From the NCBI GenBank assembly GCA_947462105.1, contig CANHNJ010000005.1:1-64000 (forward strand): a stretch of 64,000 nt of DNA, in the 5' to 3' direction. Source of the DNA: Alphaproteobacteria bacterium. GTDB taxonomy: Bacteria > Pseudomonadota > Alphaproteobacteria > Micropepsales > Micropepsaceae. The translations under genes were made by a program, and so were the position numbers. The notes under the pieces were generated by a model. The model was not told the DNA's origin. It did not search any database and saw nothing but the letters and a program-made list of their open reading frames with translations. The stretch's first letter is position 1, and each line of letters begins with the position of its first letter. Positions 54,291 through 63,254 of the stretch are shown here, one piece after another.

Positions 54291-55136
54291 CTATATCAAC
54301 CGCCCCGCGCCGCTTTCCGCAGAGTGCCGGATGCGGGAATCTTCCAGGTCCAGCTCGCGCTCGATGCGGCGGCGGGCATCGTCGCCGATCTCGCCGCGCC
54401 GGTAGATCTCGGCGATGCTGGCGCGCTCGGCCTCGACGAACTGCAACTGCAGCGCGGCTGAGGCACCGATGACCTCGCCATGACCCAGGTCCTGGCAGGC
54501 GGCGACGAAATAGGCCCGCCGGTCGCCATGCCGGCGCTTGAGCGCGGCCAGCGTATCGGGCGATGAAACCCCGCCTTCCAGCGCGTCCAGCCGCGCCAGC
54601 GCGGTGTCAATGCTCGACAGCCGCGCCGAGATTTCGCGTTTCTTGGCGCGGTCGGCTTCTTCCTGGCCTGCCCCCTCGATATCCAGCGCCCGGATCACCC
54701 AGGGCAGGGTCATACCCTGGCCCACCAGCGTCGCCAGGATCACCGCGAAGGTGGCCAGCAGCAGCAGGCCGCGTTCGGGGAAGGGCTCGGCCCCGGCCAT
54801 CAGCGGAATGGACAGCGCCGCCGCCAGCGAGACCACGCCGCGTATGCCGGTGAAGGCAACGACGAAGATATAGCGCCAGTTGGGCACCGGATCGGTGCGG
54901 CGGATCGATGGGACCAGGCGCGCGCCATAGGTGGCGGCATAGACCCAGATGAAGCGCACCAGGATGATCGCGGCCACGACGGCGGCGGCGGCGAAGGCCA
55001 CGGTCAGCCACTGGCCCATCTCCAGCGTCTCGGCCACGACGCGGGCCTGCAGGCCGGTGAGCAGGAAGATCACGCCCTCAATCAGATAAGTGACGAGGTC
55101 CCAGACAAAAAAGCCCTGCAGGCGGGTCGCGGACAA
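54291..55136 (-). pseudogene. Na+/H+ antiporter (CPA1/NhaP-type), 5' truncated
   Basis: The 281 residues match only the C-terminal half of CPA1 antiporters: RLQGFFVWDLVTYLIEGVIFLLTGLQ, FTGIRGVVSLAAALSIPL and a cytosolic helical tail. Full proteins are about 500-550 residues and start with several more helices. Upstream the frame ends at TAA 55179-55181 after a Cys-rich non-homologous stretch, and a different gene begins at 55196. The only start is a TTG inside a conserved helix. Likely a deletion or insertion remnant. Confidence 0.75.
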
Positions 55137-55195
55137 GCTGGGCGCGCAGGCGCCGGTGCAGCAGCAGGCGGCGCGGTATTAACGGGGGCCCTTAG

Positions 55196-55543
55196 ATGTC
55201 ACCTTGGCAGCTGGAAAATCTCAAGGGGGCCATCGCGCTTGCTGATGGCGTGATCAAGTCTTTGATCCTCGTCAACGGTGCGGCGGCGGTTGGCCTTCTC
55301 ACCTTCATGGGCAACACTCACGTCATATCGAGCGGGTTGCGCGCTGCGATGGGGATGTTTGCATGGGGAGTCTTCGCGGCAATTTTATGCGCGATTTTCG
55401 CATACTTGGCTCAGCGTACGGTCGCTATTGGAAGCGGCGCTAAGATTGAGATGGCTTTGAAAATCCCTGGGTTCTTGAGCGCAATTATTAGCGCTGCGCT
55501 GTTTGGATATGGAATTCATACTGCCGGTGTCGCGCTGGGGTGA
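55196..55543 (+). CDS. Orphan small membrane protein
   Basis: The 115 residues have three hydrophobic helices (about 20-42, 52-74 and 88-112) and no recognised motif. Base composition is visibly lower in GC than neighbours and codon use includes AT-ending codons rare nearby, suggesting transfer. It lies between the truncated antiporter and the 3' end of tRNA-Arg. No clear ribosome-binding site. Confidence 0.6.
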   Translation: MSPWQLENLKGAIALADGVIKSLILVNGAAAVGLLTFMGNTHVISSGLRAAMGMFAWGVFAAILCAIFAYLAQRTVAIGSGAKIEMALKIPGFLSAIISAALFGYGIHTAGVALG

Positions 55544-55550
55544 ATTTTGT

Positions 55551-55599
55551 GCCGCCGCGTGGCGGCGGCCTGGCGCCCACTCAGGTCGCTGCGCGACCT
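55551..55599. repeat. Two adjacent hairpins in a REP-like intergenic stretch
   Basis: GCCGCCGC (55551-55558) pairs with GCGGCGGC (55562-55569), and AGGTCGC (55583-55589) with GCGACCT (55593-55599). They fill the gap between the orphan gene and tRNA-Arg; nothing else is seen there. Confidence 0.6.
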
Positions 55600-55647
55600 T
55601 CGGTGGCGCTCCGTTTTTCTAGTCTCGCTATGCTCGCCAAGAAAAAC

Positions 55648-55724
55648 TGGCGCACCCGATAGGATTCGAACCTATGACCTTCGCCTTCGGAGGGCGACAC
55701 TCTATCCAGCTGAGCTACGGGTGC
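55648..55724 (-). tRNA. tRNA-Arg (anticodon CCG)
   Basis: On the minus strand the acceptor GCACCCG pairs with CGGGTGC, with the CCA end encoded. D-arm GCTC...GAG, anticodon loop CTCCGAA giving CCG (reads CGG), and T-loop GTTCGAATC. 77 nt. Its 3' end faces the orphan gene and truncated antiporter. Confidence 0.95.
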
Positions 55725-55780
55725 GGACTTTGACTTTGGCCGCGCTCCGGCAGGCTATAAAGCAAAAGGGCCGTGGGATG

Positions 55781-56368
55781 CTACCCTGCCGCCGCGATCA
55801 GGGCCTCGATCACGGATTTGGCCGCGCCTTCGGGGGTCACCGGGGTCCGGGTCAGGGCGGTGCTGGCCGGATCGGGGAATTCCGCCGGGCCGCCCAGCCC
55901 CACCACCGCCAGCCGGTCTGCTTTCCGGAAATCCTCGGTCACGATCGCCGCCAGCATCTTCGCCGCCCAGGCCGGGTTGGCGCGGGCCGGATCGTTGAAG
56001 GCGAAGACGGCCGGTTCGGCACCATGCACCAGCACCAGCCGCAGCCCTTCGGGCAGCCGCGCCGGAACCTTGTCCGCCAGCATCGCCATCAGGATGGCCG
56101 CGCCGGGCACGCCGTGCGCCACCACCAGCACGCCCGCACCGGCCAGGCGCGGGCCGAAGGCGGCGGCATCGATGAAGAGCGGCAGGCCGTCCGGCCCCTT
56201 GGCGGGATGCACCCGGCTGACGACATCGGCGCCGGATTTCTCGCACAGCGCGATGAAGGCCTTGCGCGACTGGCGATAGGCAAAGGACTTGTCCTGCGGC
56301 CCGCCGGGGGTGGGGCCGCCATCGGTCCACTTGGTTTCGTTTTTGGGTTTATCGGGCGGCTGGGACAT
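55781..56368 (-). CDS. Hypothetical protein, possible degenerate DUF2817 (M14-like) relative
   Basis: The 195 residues show a pattern like the front of DUF2817 zinc carboxypeptidases: FAYRQSRKAFIALCEKSGA, HPAKGPDGLPLFID, and VLVVAHGVPGAAILMAML where the family has HGVEG. The Glu that would ligate zinc is Pro88, and the rest of the catalytic domain is missing. So it is probably not a peptidase. Divergent from the VanX-type gene 17 bp away. Confidence 0.55.
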   Translation of the reverse strand: MSQPPDKPKNETKWTDGGPTPGGPQDKSFAYRQSRKAFIALCEKSGADVVSRVHPAKGPDGLPLFIDAAAFGPRLAGAGVLVVAHGVPGAAILMAMLADKVPARLPEGLRLVLVHGAEPAVFAFNDPARANPAWAAKMLAAIVTEDFRKADRLAVVGLGGPAEFPDPASTALTRTPVTPEGAAKSVIEALIAAAG

Positions 56369-56385
56369 GGTCTTAGTCTAGCAAC

Positions 56386-57168
56386 ATGACCCTGTTCGGC
56401 GCATTGGAAGAATTGCGACACCGCCCCGTCGGCGACCAGGCCCCGGCGCGGGCGGCCCGCATCGGCTGCCGCCAGCGCGTCGCCATCCGCCGCGACAACG
56501 CCCTGTTCGCCGAGCCGATGATGGAGGCGCAAGCCTTCGGCCTGCGCGGCGAAAATTTCTATGCCTCGGCGCACAATCCGCCCTATTGGCTGGCGGTGGA
56601 CGGCGCGACCGACAAGCTGCTGCTGCGCCAGTCGGTGGGCGAAAAGCTGGCGCGGGTGAATGCGCGCGCTGGTGCAGCGGGGCTGGAGCTGTTTCTGTTC
56701 GACGCTTGGCGGCCGCGCGCAGTGCAGGCCTATTTCCATGACATCTGGATGCCCAGAGAATTGCAGCGCCGCCACCCGGACTTGTCGGGAGAGGCGCTGA
56801 CCGCCGAAGTCGAACGCTATTGGGCGGCGCCAAGCACGGACGAGAATGCGCCCGCGCCGCATGCCACCGGCGGCGCGGTCGATCTCACGCTAAGGCGCAA
56901 GGGTGGCGACCCGCTCTGGATGGGCTCGCTGTTCGACGATGTCACGGCGCTGGCCAACCGCGACCGCTTTGAGAATCTCAGCGCGGAGAATTTTTCTTTC
57001 TCCGATCAGGAAGCGCAGGCCAATCGCCGCCTGCTGCACTGGCTGATGGTGGAAGAAGGTTTTGCCGGGCATCCCGACGAATGGTGGCACTTCAGCTGGG
57101 GCGACCAGATGTGGGCGGCCCTGACCGGTGCCAGCCATGCGCATTATGGTTTGGCCGCAATTCCCTGA
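56386..57168 (+). CDS. D-Ala-D-Ala dipeptidase (VanX/DdpX family)
   Basis: Zinc dipeptidase of 260 residues with the VanX set: FDAWRPRAVQ (Arg109), HATGGAVDLTL (His159, Asp166), and EWWHFSWGDQ (Glu232, His235). In non-resistant bacteria such enzymes salvage D-Ala from murein. There is no signal peptide, so it acts in the cytosol, consistent with AmpG-mediated recycling. No vanH/vanA genes are nearby. Confidence 0.92.
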   Translation: MTLFGALEELRHRPVGDQAPARAARIGCRQRVAIRRDNALFAEPMMEAQAFGLRGENFYASAHNPPYWLAVDGATDKLLLRQSVGEKLARVNARAGAAGLELFLFDAWRPRAVQAYFHDIWMPRELQRRHPDLSGEALTAEVERYWAAPSTDENAPAPHATGGAVDLTLRRKGGDPLWMGSLFDDVTALANRDRFENLSAENFSFSDQEAQANRRLLHWLMVEEGFAGHPDEWWHFSWGDQMWAALTGASHAHYGLAAIP

Positions 57169-57175
57169 CGCGCAG

Positions 57176-58501
57176 CTAACCGGCTGTCGGACGAAAAGCG
57201 CCGTCCCAATTCTCTCCCGGCGGATGGGCTTCGAAATCGCCGATGCGCGACAGGTGCAGTTCGTACAGCTTGGGGCTGGCGCCCGACAGGTTGCGGCATT
57301 GTTCGATCAGGAGCCGCGCCTGCCCCCATTGCTGCTTGCGCAGCGCCTGAAAGATGTGGTCGTGGAACGTGGTGAGGGCGCGGAACTTGGGCGATGCCTT
57401 CAGCACCGGCGTGCCGAGGATGGCGTACAGCGTCACCGGCGGCGTGGCGGCTGCCACCGCCACCGTGTCCACTTCCAGGAAGGCGAAGCCGCGCTCGGCG
57501 GCCCCTTGCGTGGAAGCCGCCACGATCACCGACGGACCATAGTGTTGCGACAGCACCTGGATGCGCTGGGCCAGCGTCACCGCCTCGCCCTGCACGCTGT
57601 AGCCCATGCGGTTATGGCCACCAAAGGCGCCCGCGATGACGCTGCCGCTGGCGACGCCGACACTAATCTCCAGCGCCGGAAAGGCTTCGCCATTGGTGCG
57701 GCGCTGCTGCGCCAGCGCGTCATTCACCCGCGCCGACATGACCGACATGCCGTTCGCCGCTTCGCAGGCATGGAGGGCATGGGCCGCATCATCCAGCGGC
57801 GCGTTCCAGAACGCGGCGAAACCATCGGCGGTGAGGCGGTCGATGGTGCCGCCATGCACCAGCACCTGGTCCATCATCGGCGACAGCATTTGGCCCAGTA
57901 TGCGGGTGAAGGCGGCGGGTTCGTCCCGGAACTGGGCCTGCAGTCCCGCCAGTCCGCGCACGCCGCAAACCAGATAGGTGCAGTCGCGCAGTTCGCCATC
58001 GGTCTTCAGCAGAGACGGATCGCGGGCGATCTTCTCGATGCTGGCGCGGGGCAGGGAATCGGCAAAGGCCAGGGTCAGGCGTGCCCGCGTCAGGTGCAGC
58101 GCCAGCGCCCAGGATGCGGCGCATCCCGCCAGCAGCAACAGCAGGCCCGCACTGGTGGCGGCGGCATTGAAGCCGATCCCGGCGTTTGTATAGAGCAGCC
58201 AGCCGCCCCACGCCGCCCCGGCGATGCCCGCCGTGGCGACAAGGGCAGACCAGGCCAGGCCCCGCTGCAGCAGCGCCACTGCAACCCCGCCGAACAGCAG
58301 CAGCCAGCCGGTTTCCGCCAGCCGCCCGGGCAGCAGGGGTGGATGCGGCCCCGCCGGCGCGCCGGCATGGCGATAGGCCGCGAATAATCGCTCGGCCAGC
58401 GCCGCCTCAAGGCTCAAGGGGTTGAAAAGCAACAGGTAAATGCCGCAGCCAAGGATCAGCAGCGGCACGGCGTAAATCCCTGTCGATCTGGCCCAGAGCA
58501 T
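57176..58501 (-). CDS. Membrane protein with degenerate class III nucleotide cyclase domain
   Basis: About five N-terminal helices (10-140) precede a cyclase-type domain (about 172-325). The first metal-binding Asp of the usual LFxDIRGFT is Gly180 (TYLVCGVRGLAG), while the second (Asp226, LTADGFAAFW) remains. Late motif reads YSVQGEAVTLAQRI instead of YTxxGxxVNLAARL. Loss of a metal ligand argues against catalysis; a regulatory pseudo-cyclase is likely. The C-terminal about 80 residues look like a tetratricopeptide-type tail. 441 residues. Confidence 0.8.
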   Translation of the reverse strand: MLWARSTGIYAVPLLILGCGIYLLLFNPLSLEAALAERLFAAYRHAGAPAGPHPPLLPGRLAETGWLLLFGGVAVALLQRGLAWSALVATAGIAGAAWGGWLLYTNAGIGFNAAATSAGLLLLLAGCAASWALALHLTRARLTLAFADSLPRASIEKIARDPSLLKTDGELRDCTYLVCGVRGLAGLQAQFRDEPAAFTRILGQMLSPMMDQVLVHGGTIDRLTADGFAAFWNAPLDDAAHALHACEAANGMSVMSARVNDALAQQRRTNGEAFPALEISVGVASGSVIAGAFGGHNRMGYSVQGEAVTLAQRIQVLSQHYGPSVIVAASTQGAAERGFAFLEVDTVAVAAATPPVTLYAILGTPVLKASPKFRALTTFHDHIFQALRKQQWGQARLLIEQCRNLSGASPKLYELHLSRIGDFEAHPPGENWDGAFRPTAG

Positions 58502-58647
58502 GAGGACGCCGCCTTCGATCCGGCGTTAACCATAAAGCGGTTCCCGGCAAAGTGTGCAGCCGTTTTAAGTCCGGAACCGCGACAAAAATTTTGGCGCAGG
58601 GCACGTGCCCCGCCAATGGCACTTTGGTGTGGCTGGAAGAGGCGGGC

Positions 58648-59088
58648 CTACTTTGCCCGCAAGGCGATCTGGCGCAGCAGGACGCGGGCGCCCTTCTTGT
58701 TCAGGGCGCGGTCGGTGATGCCCTGCAGCCGGTCGGCGATGGCGAAGGCGTCGGGCTGGGTGTCCAGCTGGACCTGGGTGGCGGTGTAGGTCATCAGGCT
58801 GCGCAGATAGGCGTCGCGCAGGATGGGCATGGAGCGTTCGACATTTTCCCGGATCTTGGCGTCGGGAACGTCCAGCCCGACGCGGACCATCAGCATGCCG
58901 GTGGCGTGACCATTGCCGACGATGGTGGTGTAGAAATCCTGGACCTCGACCCAGCTGACCGACTGGGTGACCTTGTGTTCCGGGGCTTTACCGGGCTTTT
59001 TCTTCTCGCCGCCGCCGCCATGCTCAGCCGCCCAGGCCGGGGAAAGGCCAAGCAGGATCAGGGCGGCAAGGGCAGGCCAGGGGCGCAT
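58648..59088 (-). CDS. FliL-like exported protein
   Basis: ATG 59088 gives a signal peptide ([20 protein letters not shown]) and 146 residues in total. A Gly/Lys-rich linker ([16 protein letters not shown]) precedes a FliL-like domain with [31 protein letters not shown]. No other flagellar genes are in the window, so a stator role is unproven. Frames reaching further upstream would run into tRNA-Ala, so this start is preferred. Confidence 0.6.
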   Translation of the reverse strand: MRPWPALAALILLGLSPAWAAEHGGGGEKKKPGKAPEHKVTQSVSWVEVQDFYTTIVGNGHATGMLMVRVGLDVPDAKIRENVERSMPILRDAYLRSLMTYTATQVQLDTQPDAFAIADRLQGITDRALNKKGARVLLRQIALRAK

Positions 59089-59167
59089 CGTCCATGCTAT
59101 GCGCCGGACTGGTAAACCTGGCCTTAATTTGGAGGTTTTTTGGTTCGGTGCGCCATCCGTCAAAGGA

Positions 59168-59243
<76 letters not shown>

Positions 59244-59363
59244 GCACCGGTCCCGCCGGAAAAAGCCCGGCAAGGACGGGGGTTTTAGGAACAGCACCCG
59301 ATCCCGTCAAGCCGACCCCATTTGGGGCTTTGCGGCCGGGGTTCCCCCCGTTAAAACCACGCC

Positions 59364-59657
59364 ATGATGAACCCGATCGCCGCCCTGCTCATCCAGGTCC
59401 TCGAACTCTACAAATGGATCGTGATCATCGCGGTGATCGTGTCCTGGCTGACAGCCTTCAACGTCATCAACGAACACAACAATTTCGTCCGCAGCTTGCT
59501 GCGCATCCTCTACAACCTGACCGAGCCGGTGTTCCGGCCCATCCGGCGGCTGATCCCGGCCATGGGCGGCCTCGACCTCTCGCCGCTGATCGTGCTGCTG
59601 CTGATCTGGTTCCTGCAATACACCATCCAGTACCTCGCCTATCAGGGCATGATGTAG
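59364..59657 (+). CDS. YggT-family membrane protein
   Basis: The 97 residues have two hydrophobic helices flanking VRSLLRILYNLTEPVFRPIRRLIP, the conserved YggT repeat. YggT proteins affect osmotic tolerance or membrane organisation; details unknown. Starts ATG ATG, either usable. folD begins 4 nt after the stop. Confidence 0.9.
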   Translation: MMNPIAALLIQVLELYKWIVIIAVIVSWLTAFNVINEHNNFVRSLLRILYNLTEPVFRPIRRLIPAMGGLDLSPLIVLLLIWFLQYTIQYLAYQGMM

Positions 59658-59661
59658 GCCG

Positions 59662-60546
59662 ATGACGGCAACAGTCATTGACGGCAAGGCGGTCGCCGCG
59701 ACCCTGCGCGGCCGTATCGAAGCCGAAACCGCGAAGCTGAAATCCGCGCATGGCGTCATGCCCGGCCTGGCCACCGTGCTGGTGGGCAAGGATCCGGCGT
59801 CGGAAGTCTATGTCCGCAACAAGCGCAAGACCGCCGAGGCGCTGGGCTTCCATTCGCTGCATGTCGAATTGCCCGCCGATGTCGGCCAGGACGAACTGGT
59901 GGGCAAGGTGAAGGCGCTGTCGGCCGACCCCGCCGTGCATGGCATCCTGGTGCAGTTGCCGCTGCCCAAGCATCTTGATGAGAGCGCGGTGCTGGATGCG
60001 CTTGATCCCGCCAAGGATGTCGATGCGCTGACGCCCACCAATGCGGGCCTGCTGCTGTCGGGCCGCGCCCATCTGGTGTCGTGCACGCCGGCCGGCGTCA
60101 TGTTGCTGCTCCAGCAATATGTCGGCGACATCGCGGGCAAGGAGGCGCTGGTGATTGGCCGCTCGCTGCTGTTCGGCAAGCCTGCGGCGCAGTTGCTGCT
60201 GGCGGCCAACGCGACGGTGACGATGGCGCATTCGCGCTCGAAGGATCTGCCGATGCTGGCCCTGCGCGCCGATATTCTGGTTGCCGCCATCGGCAAGCCG
60301 GAATTCGTCAAGGCCGACTGGATCAAGCCCGGCGCGGTGGTGATCGATGTCGGCATCAACCGCGTCGATGCGGGCGATGGGAAATACAAATTGGTCGGTG
60401 ACGTTGCTTACGACGAAGCCGCGACGGTGGCGGGCGCGATCACGCCGGTGCCCGGCGGTGTCGGCGCGATGACCATCATCTGCCTGATGCAGAATACGCT
60501 CATCGCCGCCTGCGCGCAGAACAAGCTGCCCCTTCCCAAGTTCTAG
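59662..60546 (+). CDS. folD: Bifunctional methylenetetrahydrofolate dehydrogenase/cyclohydrolase
   Basis: One-carbon metabolism. VLVGKDPASEVYVRNKRKTAEALG holds the catalytic Lys and Tyr, HGILVQLPLPKHLDE, CTPAGVMLLL, ALVIGRSLLFGKP, VIDVGINR and TPVPGGVGAMTI are all standard. 294 residues. It is the second gene of yggT-folD. Confidence 0.97.
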   Translation: MTATVIDGKAVAATLRGRIEAETAKLKSAHGVMPGLATVLVGKDPASEVYVRNKRKTAEALGFHSLHVELPADVGQDELVGKVKALSADPAVHGILVQLPLPKHLDESAVLDALDPAKDVDALTPTNAGLLLSGRAHLVSCTPAGVMLLLQQYVGDIAGKEALVIGRSLLFGKPAAQLLLAANATVTMAHSRSKDLPMLALRADILVAAIGKPEFVKADWIKPGAVVIDVGINRVDAGDGKYKLVGDVAYDEAATVAGAITPVPGGVGAMTIICLMQNTLIAACAQNKLPLPKF

Positions 60547-60577
60547 GGCGCAGCCCTTTTGCGGCGCGGCTCGACCG

Positions 60578-61198
60578 TTACTTGGCTTTTTCCCTTAACT
60601 CCGCTTCCAGCTTCGCGGCGGGAATGAGTTCGTCATAATACGAGACGATCTTCCCGTCCGGTCCCATCAGGTACATGACGCTGGAATGGTCCATGCCGTA
60701 ACCACCGGCCAGGCCCTTGGCCTCATCCAGCGCTTTCTTCTCGCCATAGACCTTGTAGAGCTTCTTCACCGCGTTGATCTGCGCCACGCTGCCGGTGAAG
60801 CCGACAAAGGCCGGGCCGAAGCCTTCCATGTAAGCCCTGATCAGCTTGGGATTGTCGCGTTCCGGATCGATGGTGATGAAGACGGGCACGATCTTGGCAC
60901 CCGCCGGTCCCATCTTGTCGAGCGCATCGGCCATCACCGCCAGCGTGGTGGGGCAGATATCGGGGCAGGATGTGAAGCCGAAATAAACCAGCATATAGCG
61001 ACCGCGAAAATCGGTGCTGGACCGCAGCTTGCCATCCTGGTCGGTAAGCGTGAAGTCGCCGCCCACCGCGATGGTGCCGCTGGAAACGACCTGGCCGGGC
61101 CCCACCGGTTGCTGGCGGCTCTGGTGCCACAGCGCCACGCCCGCCAGCGCCGCCACCAGCAGCAGATAGGGGATCAGAACCTTGCGGTTGCGTAACAT
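60578..61198 (-). CDS. SCO1/SenC copper-binding protein
   Basis: Membrane-anchored thioredoxin-fold protein for CuA assembly of cytochrome oxidase. N-terminal helix (VLIPYLLLVAALAGVAL), then FGFTSCPDICPTTL with Cys78 and Cys82, and GMDHSSVMYL with His171: the full copper site. ATG 61198 gives 206 residues. Divergent from regB, 67 bp apart; the regB-senC-regA grouping is that of Rhodobacter. Confidence 0.93.
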   Translation of the reverse strand: MLRNRKVLIPYLLLVAALAGVALWHQSRQQPVGPGQVVSSGTIAVGGDFTLTDQDGKLRSSTDFRGRYMLVYFGFTSCPDICPTTLAVMADALDKMGPAGAKIVPVFITIDPERDNPKLIRAYMEGFGPAFVGFTGSVAQINAVKKLYKVYGEKKALDEAKGLAGGYGMDHSSVMYLMGPDGKIVSYYDELIPAAKLEAELREKAK

Positions 61199-61265
61199 GG
61201 CAGCCTTTTGTGTTCGCGTTAGCCCATGCTCTAATCCCGTCCGGCAAAGCGGGGAAGGGTACAAA

Positions 61266-62654
61266 TTGGCGCTGCAGACCGAGGGCGGAAATAAACCGCC
61301 GCGCCGGGCTTTCTTCGGCGGCACCGGTGGCGGGCGCGTGCGCCTGCGCACGCTGATCAACCTGCGCTGGCTTGCCATCGCGGGCCAGTCCGCCGCGTTG
61401 TTCCTGGTCTATTTCGCGCTGGGCTATAGCTTGCCGTTCCTCTATTGCGCCGCCGCCATCCTGGCCAGCGTGGCGATCAATGTCGGGCTGGCGCTGCGCT
61501 ATCCGCCCAGCTATCGCCTCACCAACCGCGCGGCGACTTTCTATCTCGCCTTCGACGTGGCGCAGCTTGGCACGCTGCTTTATTTCACCGGCGGCATCAC
61601 CAATCCCTTCGCGCTGATGTTCCTGGCGCCGGTGGTGATCGCGGCCACCAGCCTCAATCTTTCCAACACCATGATCCTGGCGTTCTTCGCCTTCGCCTCG
61701 GTCAGCGTGATCGGCATGTGGCACGAGCCCTTGCCCTGGCCGCAGGCCGAGACGCTGCTGCTGCCGCCGCTGTACCAGGCGGGCATCTGGGCGGCGCTGG
61801 TGCTGGGGATCGGCTTCACCGCCGTCTATGCTTGGCGCATCGCGTCGGAATCGGCGCGCATGTCGGCGGGCCTTTCGGCCACGCAGCTGGCGTTGTCGCG
61901 CGAACGGCGGCTGGCCTCCATCGGCGCGCTGGCGACGGCGGCGGCGCATGAGCTGGGCACGCCTTTGGGCACCATCGCGGTGGTGGCGCGCGAGCTGGAG
62001 CGGGCGCTGCCGGAAAATTCGCCCGAGATCGAGGATGCGCGGTTGCTGCGCGAGCAGGCGGAACGCTGCCGCGCCATCATCGCGCGCCTGGCCCATCCGG
62101 AAGAAGCCATGCTGGGTGGCATCGCGCGCCTGCCGCTGGGCGCTTTCCTGGACGATATCGCCCATCAGCATCGCAGCGAGGATATCGAGGTCGCGGTGCG
62201 GGTGGTGTCGCTGCGCGATGACGATGTCGTGCCCCAGGTCTGGCGCGTGCCCGAACTGGTGCATGGGCTGGGCAATATCCTGGAGAATGCCGCCGACTTT
62301 GCGCAAAGCCGCGTCACGGTCGAGGCGCGCTGGGACGCGGGCTCGCTCTACGTCACGGTGGATGATGACGGCCCCGGCTTCGCGCCGGAAATCTTCGAGG
62401 CGCTGGGCGAGCCCTATGTCACCTCGCGCCCCGGCCATCGCGCCCCGGGTGAAACCCAGATGATGCCGGATGCCCCCATCGACGGCCATGAAGGCATGGG
62501 CCTGGGCTTTTTTATCGCCAAGGTGCTGCTGGAGCAGACCGGGGGGCTGGTGAAGGCCACCAATCCGCCGGGCGGCGGGGCGCGTGTGGCCATCGCCTGG
62601 GCCCGGGGCGTGATTGACGGGCCAGAGCTCCCGATTTTGCCGGATGGGGAATAG
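61266..62654 (+). CDS. regB: Redox-sensing histidine kinase RegB/PrrB/ActS
   Basis: Six helices in residues about 35-190 include the quinone-sensing GGITNPF (109-115). The kinase core has AAAHELGTPLGTI with His228, and LREQAERCRAIIARL with Cys268, the position of the redox-active Cys of RegB. N-box NILENAADFA and GMGLGFFIAKVLLE follow. TTG 61266 with AAGGG 6 nt upstream sets the start (462 residues). It phosphorylates RegA, encoded 48 bp later. Confidence 0.94.
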   Translation: MALQTEGGNKPPRRAFFGGTGGGRVRLRTLINLRWLAIAGQSAALFLVYFALGYSLPFLYCAAAILASVAINVGLALRYPPSYRLTNRAATFYLAFDVAQLGTLLYFTGGITNPFALMFLAPVVIAATSLNLSNTMILAFFAFASVSVIGMWHEPLPWPQAETLLLPPLYQAGIWAALVLGIGFTAVYAWRIASESARMSAGLSATQLALSRERRLASIGALATAAAHELGTPLGTIAVVARELERALPENSPEIEDARLLREQAERCRAIIARLAHPEEAMLGGIARLPLGAFLDDIAHQHRSEDIEVAVRVVSLRDDDVVPQVWRVPELVHGLGNILENAADFAQSRVTVEARWDAGSLYVTVDDDGPGFAPEIFEALGEPYVTSRPGHRAPGETQMMPDAPIDGHEGMGLGFFIAKVLLEQTGGLVKATNPPGGGARVAIAWARGVIDGPELPILPDGE

Positions 62655-62702
62655 CCGGGAAAACATTGTCGCAGCCGGGGTGGGAGGCTATAGAGGCCGC
62701 CC

Positions 62703-63233
62703 ATGAGCGAAGAAAAGACTCTCCTTCTGGTTGAAGATGACCGCCCCCTGCGCGAGCGCCTGGCGCGGGCGCTCGAGACCCGTGGTTTCACCGTCACCCA
62801 GGCGGAGTCGGTGGCCGAGGGCAAGGCTCGCGCCAAGGATGCCCCGCCGGCCTTCGCCGTGGTGGACCTGAAGCTGGATGACGGCAACGGTCTGGACGTG
62901 GTCGAGACCCTGCACACCGCCCGCCCCGACAGCCGCGTCGTGGTGCTGACCGGTTTTGGCAACATCGCCACCGCCGTCGCCGCCGTGAAGTATGGCGCCA
63001 TCGATTATCTGCCCAAGCCCGCCGATGCCGACGATATTCTTGCCGCGCTGATGGCGACGCCGGGCGGCAAGCCCAAGCCGCCGGAAAATCCGATGTCGGC
63101 CGACCGGGTGCGCTGGGAACATATCCAGCGCGTCTATGAACTGTGCGGCCACAATGTCAGCGAGACGGCGCGGCGTTTGAACATGCATCGCCGCACGTTG
63201 CAGCGCATCCTGGCCAAGCGCAGCCCGCGCTAA
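62703..63233 (+). CDS. regA: Redox response regulator RegA/PrrA/ActR
   Basis: Receiver domain with acidic Glu11-Asp12-Asp13, phosphoacceptor Asp55 (VVDLKLDDGNGL) and Lys in DYLPKPAD, a Pro-rich hinge, then a Fis-type HTH (NVSETARRLNMHRRTLQRIL) near-invariant in RegA. 176 residues, about the family's 184. Controls energy metabolism genes in relatives. Confidence 0.95.
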   Translation: MSEEKTLLLVEDDRPLRERLARALETRGFTVTQAESVAEGKARAKDAPPAFAVVDLKLDDGNGLDVVETLHTARPDSRVVVLTGFGNIATAVAAVKYGAIDYLPKPADADDILAALMATPGGKPKPPENPMSADRVRWEHIQRVYELCGHNVSETARRLNMHRRTLQRILAKRSPR

Positions 63234-63254
63234 CCGCGCTTCTTCCGAATGGGG

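Noticed and set aside
55547-56389. Plus-strand open frame covering tRNA-Arg
   Set aside because: It runs through a tRNA and antisense to a plausible gene.
60723-62666. Minus-strand frame of about 650 codons opposite regB
   Set aside because: Its right end is an out-of-frame reading of senC, and the rest is the complement of regB.
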